From the NCBI GenBank assembly GCA_002926195.1, contig MZXQ01000102.1:8575-15183 (forward strand): DNA of 6,609 bases. Reading direction: 5' to 3'. Below the pieces are notes generated by a model. The model saw only the letters and a program-made list of their open reading frames with translations. It was not told the DNA's origin and ran no database searches. The DNA comes from Candidatus Methanomarinus sp. HR1. GTDB taxonomy: Archaea > Halobacteriota > Methanosarcinia > Methanosarcinales > Methanocomedenaceae. Each line of letters begins with the position of its first letter. Position 1 is the first letter of the stretch. A program made the position numbers and the translations under genes. This document shows, in pieces, positions 6,583 through 6,609 of this stretch.

Positions 6583-6609
6583 ATGGAAACAACCTCCATA
6601 TTTCTAGAC
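6583..6609 (+). CDS. First nine codons of an unidentified gene, cut by the window edge
   Basis: An ATG with a well-spaced GGAGAT upstream opens METTSIFLD and remains open to the last base. Nine residues are too few to assign a family. Its long AT-rich leader with palindromes and TATA-like boxes makes it likely to be a separate plus-strand transcription unit. It could be an accessory or mobile-element gene given the decayed DNA beside it, but nothing in the visible codons shows that. Confidence 0.55.

Noticed and set aside
1..6609. tRNA or rRNA genes, CRISPR arrays, intact insertion sequences
   Set aside because: I found no cloverleaf-like arms with a TTCRA loop, no regularly spaced repeats, and no terminal inverted repeats flanking a transposase.

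Overview
The window looks like part of a methanogen-type euryarchaeal genome, most likely Methanosarcinales or a relative such as an ANME-2 lineage. The evidence is an archaeal-type alanyl-tRNA synthetase with the N-terminal four-cysteine extension, an archaeal MCM replicative helicase and a DUF424 protein, a largely archaeal family. The AlaRS resembles what I remember of Methanosarcina AlaRS. The lineage call is from memory of the families, not from a search.

Three intact genes lie head to tail on the minus strand. In transcription order they are mcm (5882-3786), a 96-aa DUF424 gene (3667-3377) and alaS (3327-562). The 118-nt gap after mcm holds a hairpin, an inverted repeat and a plausible TATA/BRE pair, so DUF424 probably starts its own transcription unit. 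Only 49 nt separate DUF424 from alaS, which fits co-transcription. A T8 tract about 60 nt after alaS is the likely terminator. None of the three genes has a clear Shine-Dalgarno site, which fits leaderless or short-leader mRNAs.

Left flank (1-561): on the minus strand, downstream of alaS, lie the remains of a C39-like papain-fold peptidase, broken by a frameshift and an in-frame TGA. A further coding-looking stretch in a third frame runs off the left edge. On the plus strand a short signal-peptide-like frame runs into the alaS 3' end.

Right flank (5883-6609): 5906-6362 carries four consecutive short open stretches that change frame on the plus strand, which may be a decayed gene I do not recognise. 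From 6363 to 6582 the DNA is very AT-rich, with a T-rich tract, three perfect palindromes and several TATA-like boxes. It ends in a strong Shine-Dalgarno-like GGAGAT and the first nine codons of a gene cut by the window edge.

The core is ordinary archaeal housekeeping (replication helicase and tRNA charging). I see no convincing new multi-gene system. The best leads are the DUF424-alaS linkage, the two decayed flanks, and the palindrome-rich leader at the right edge.
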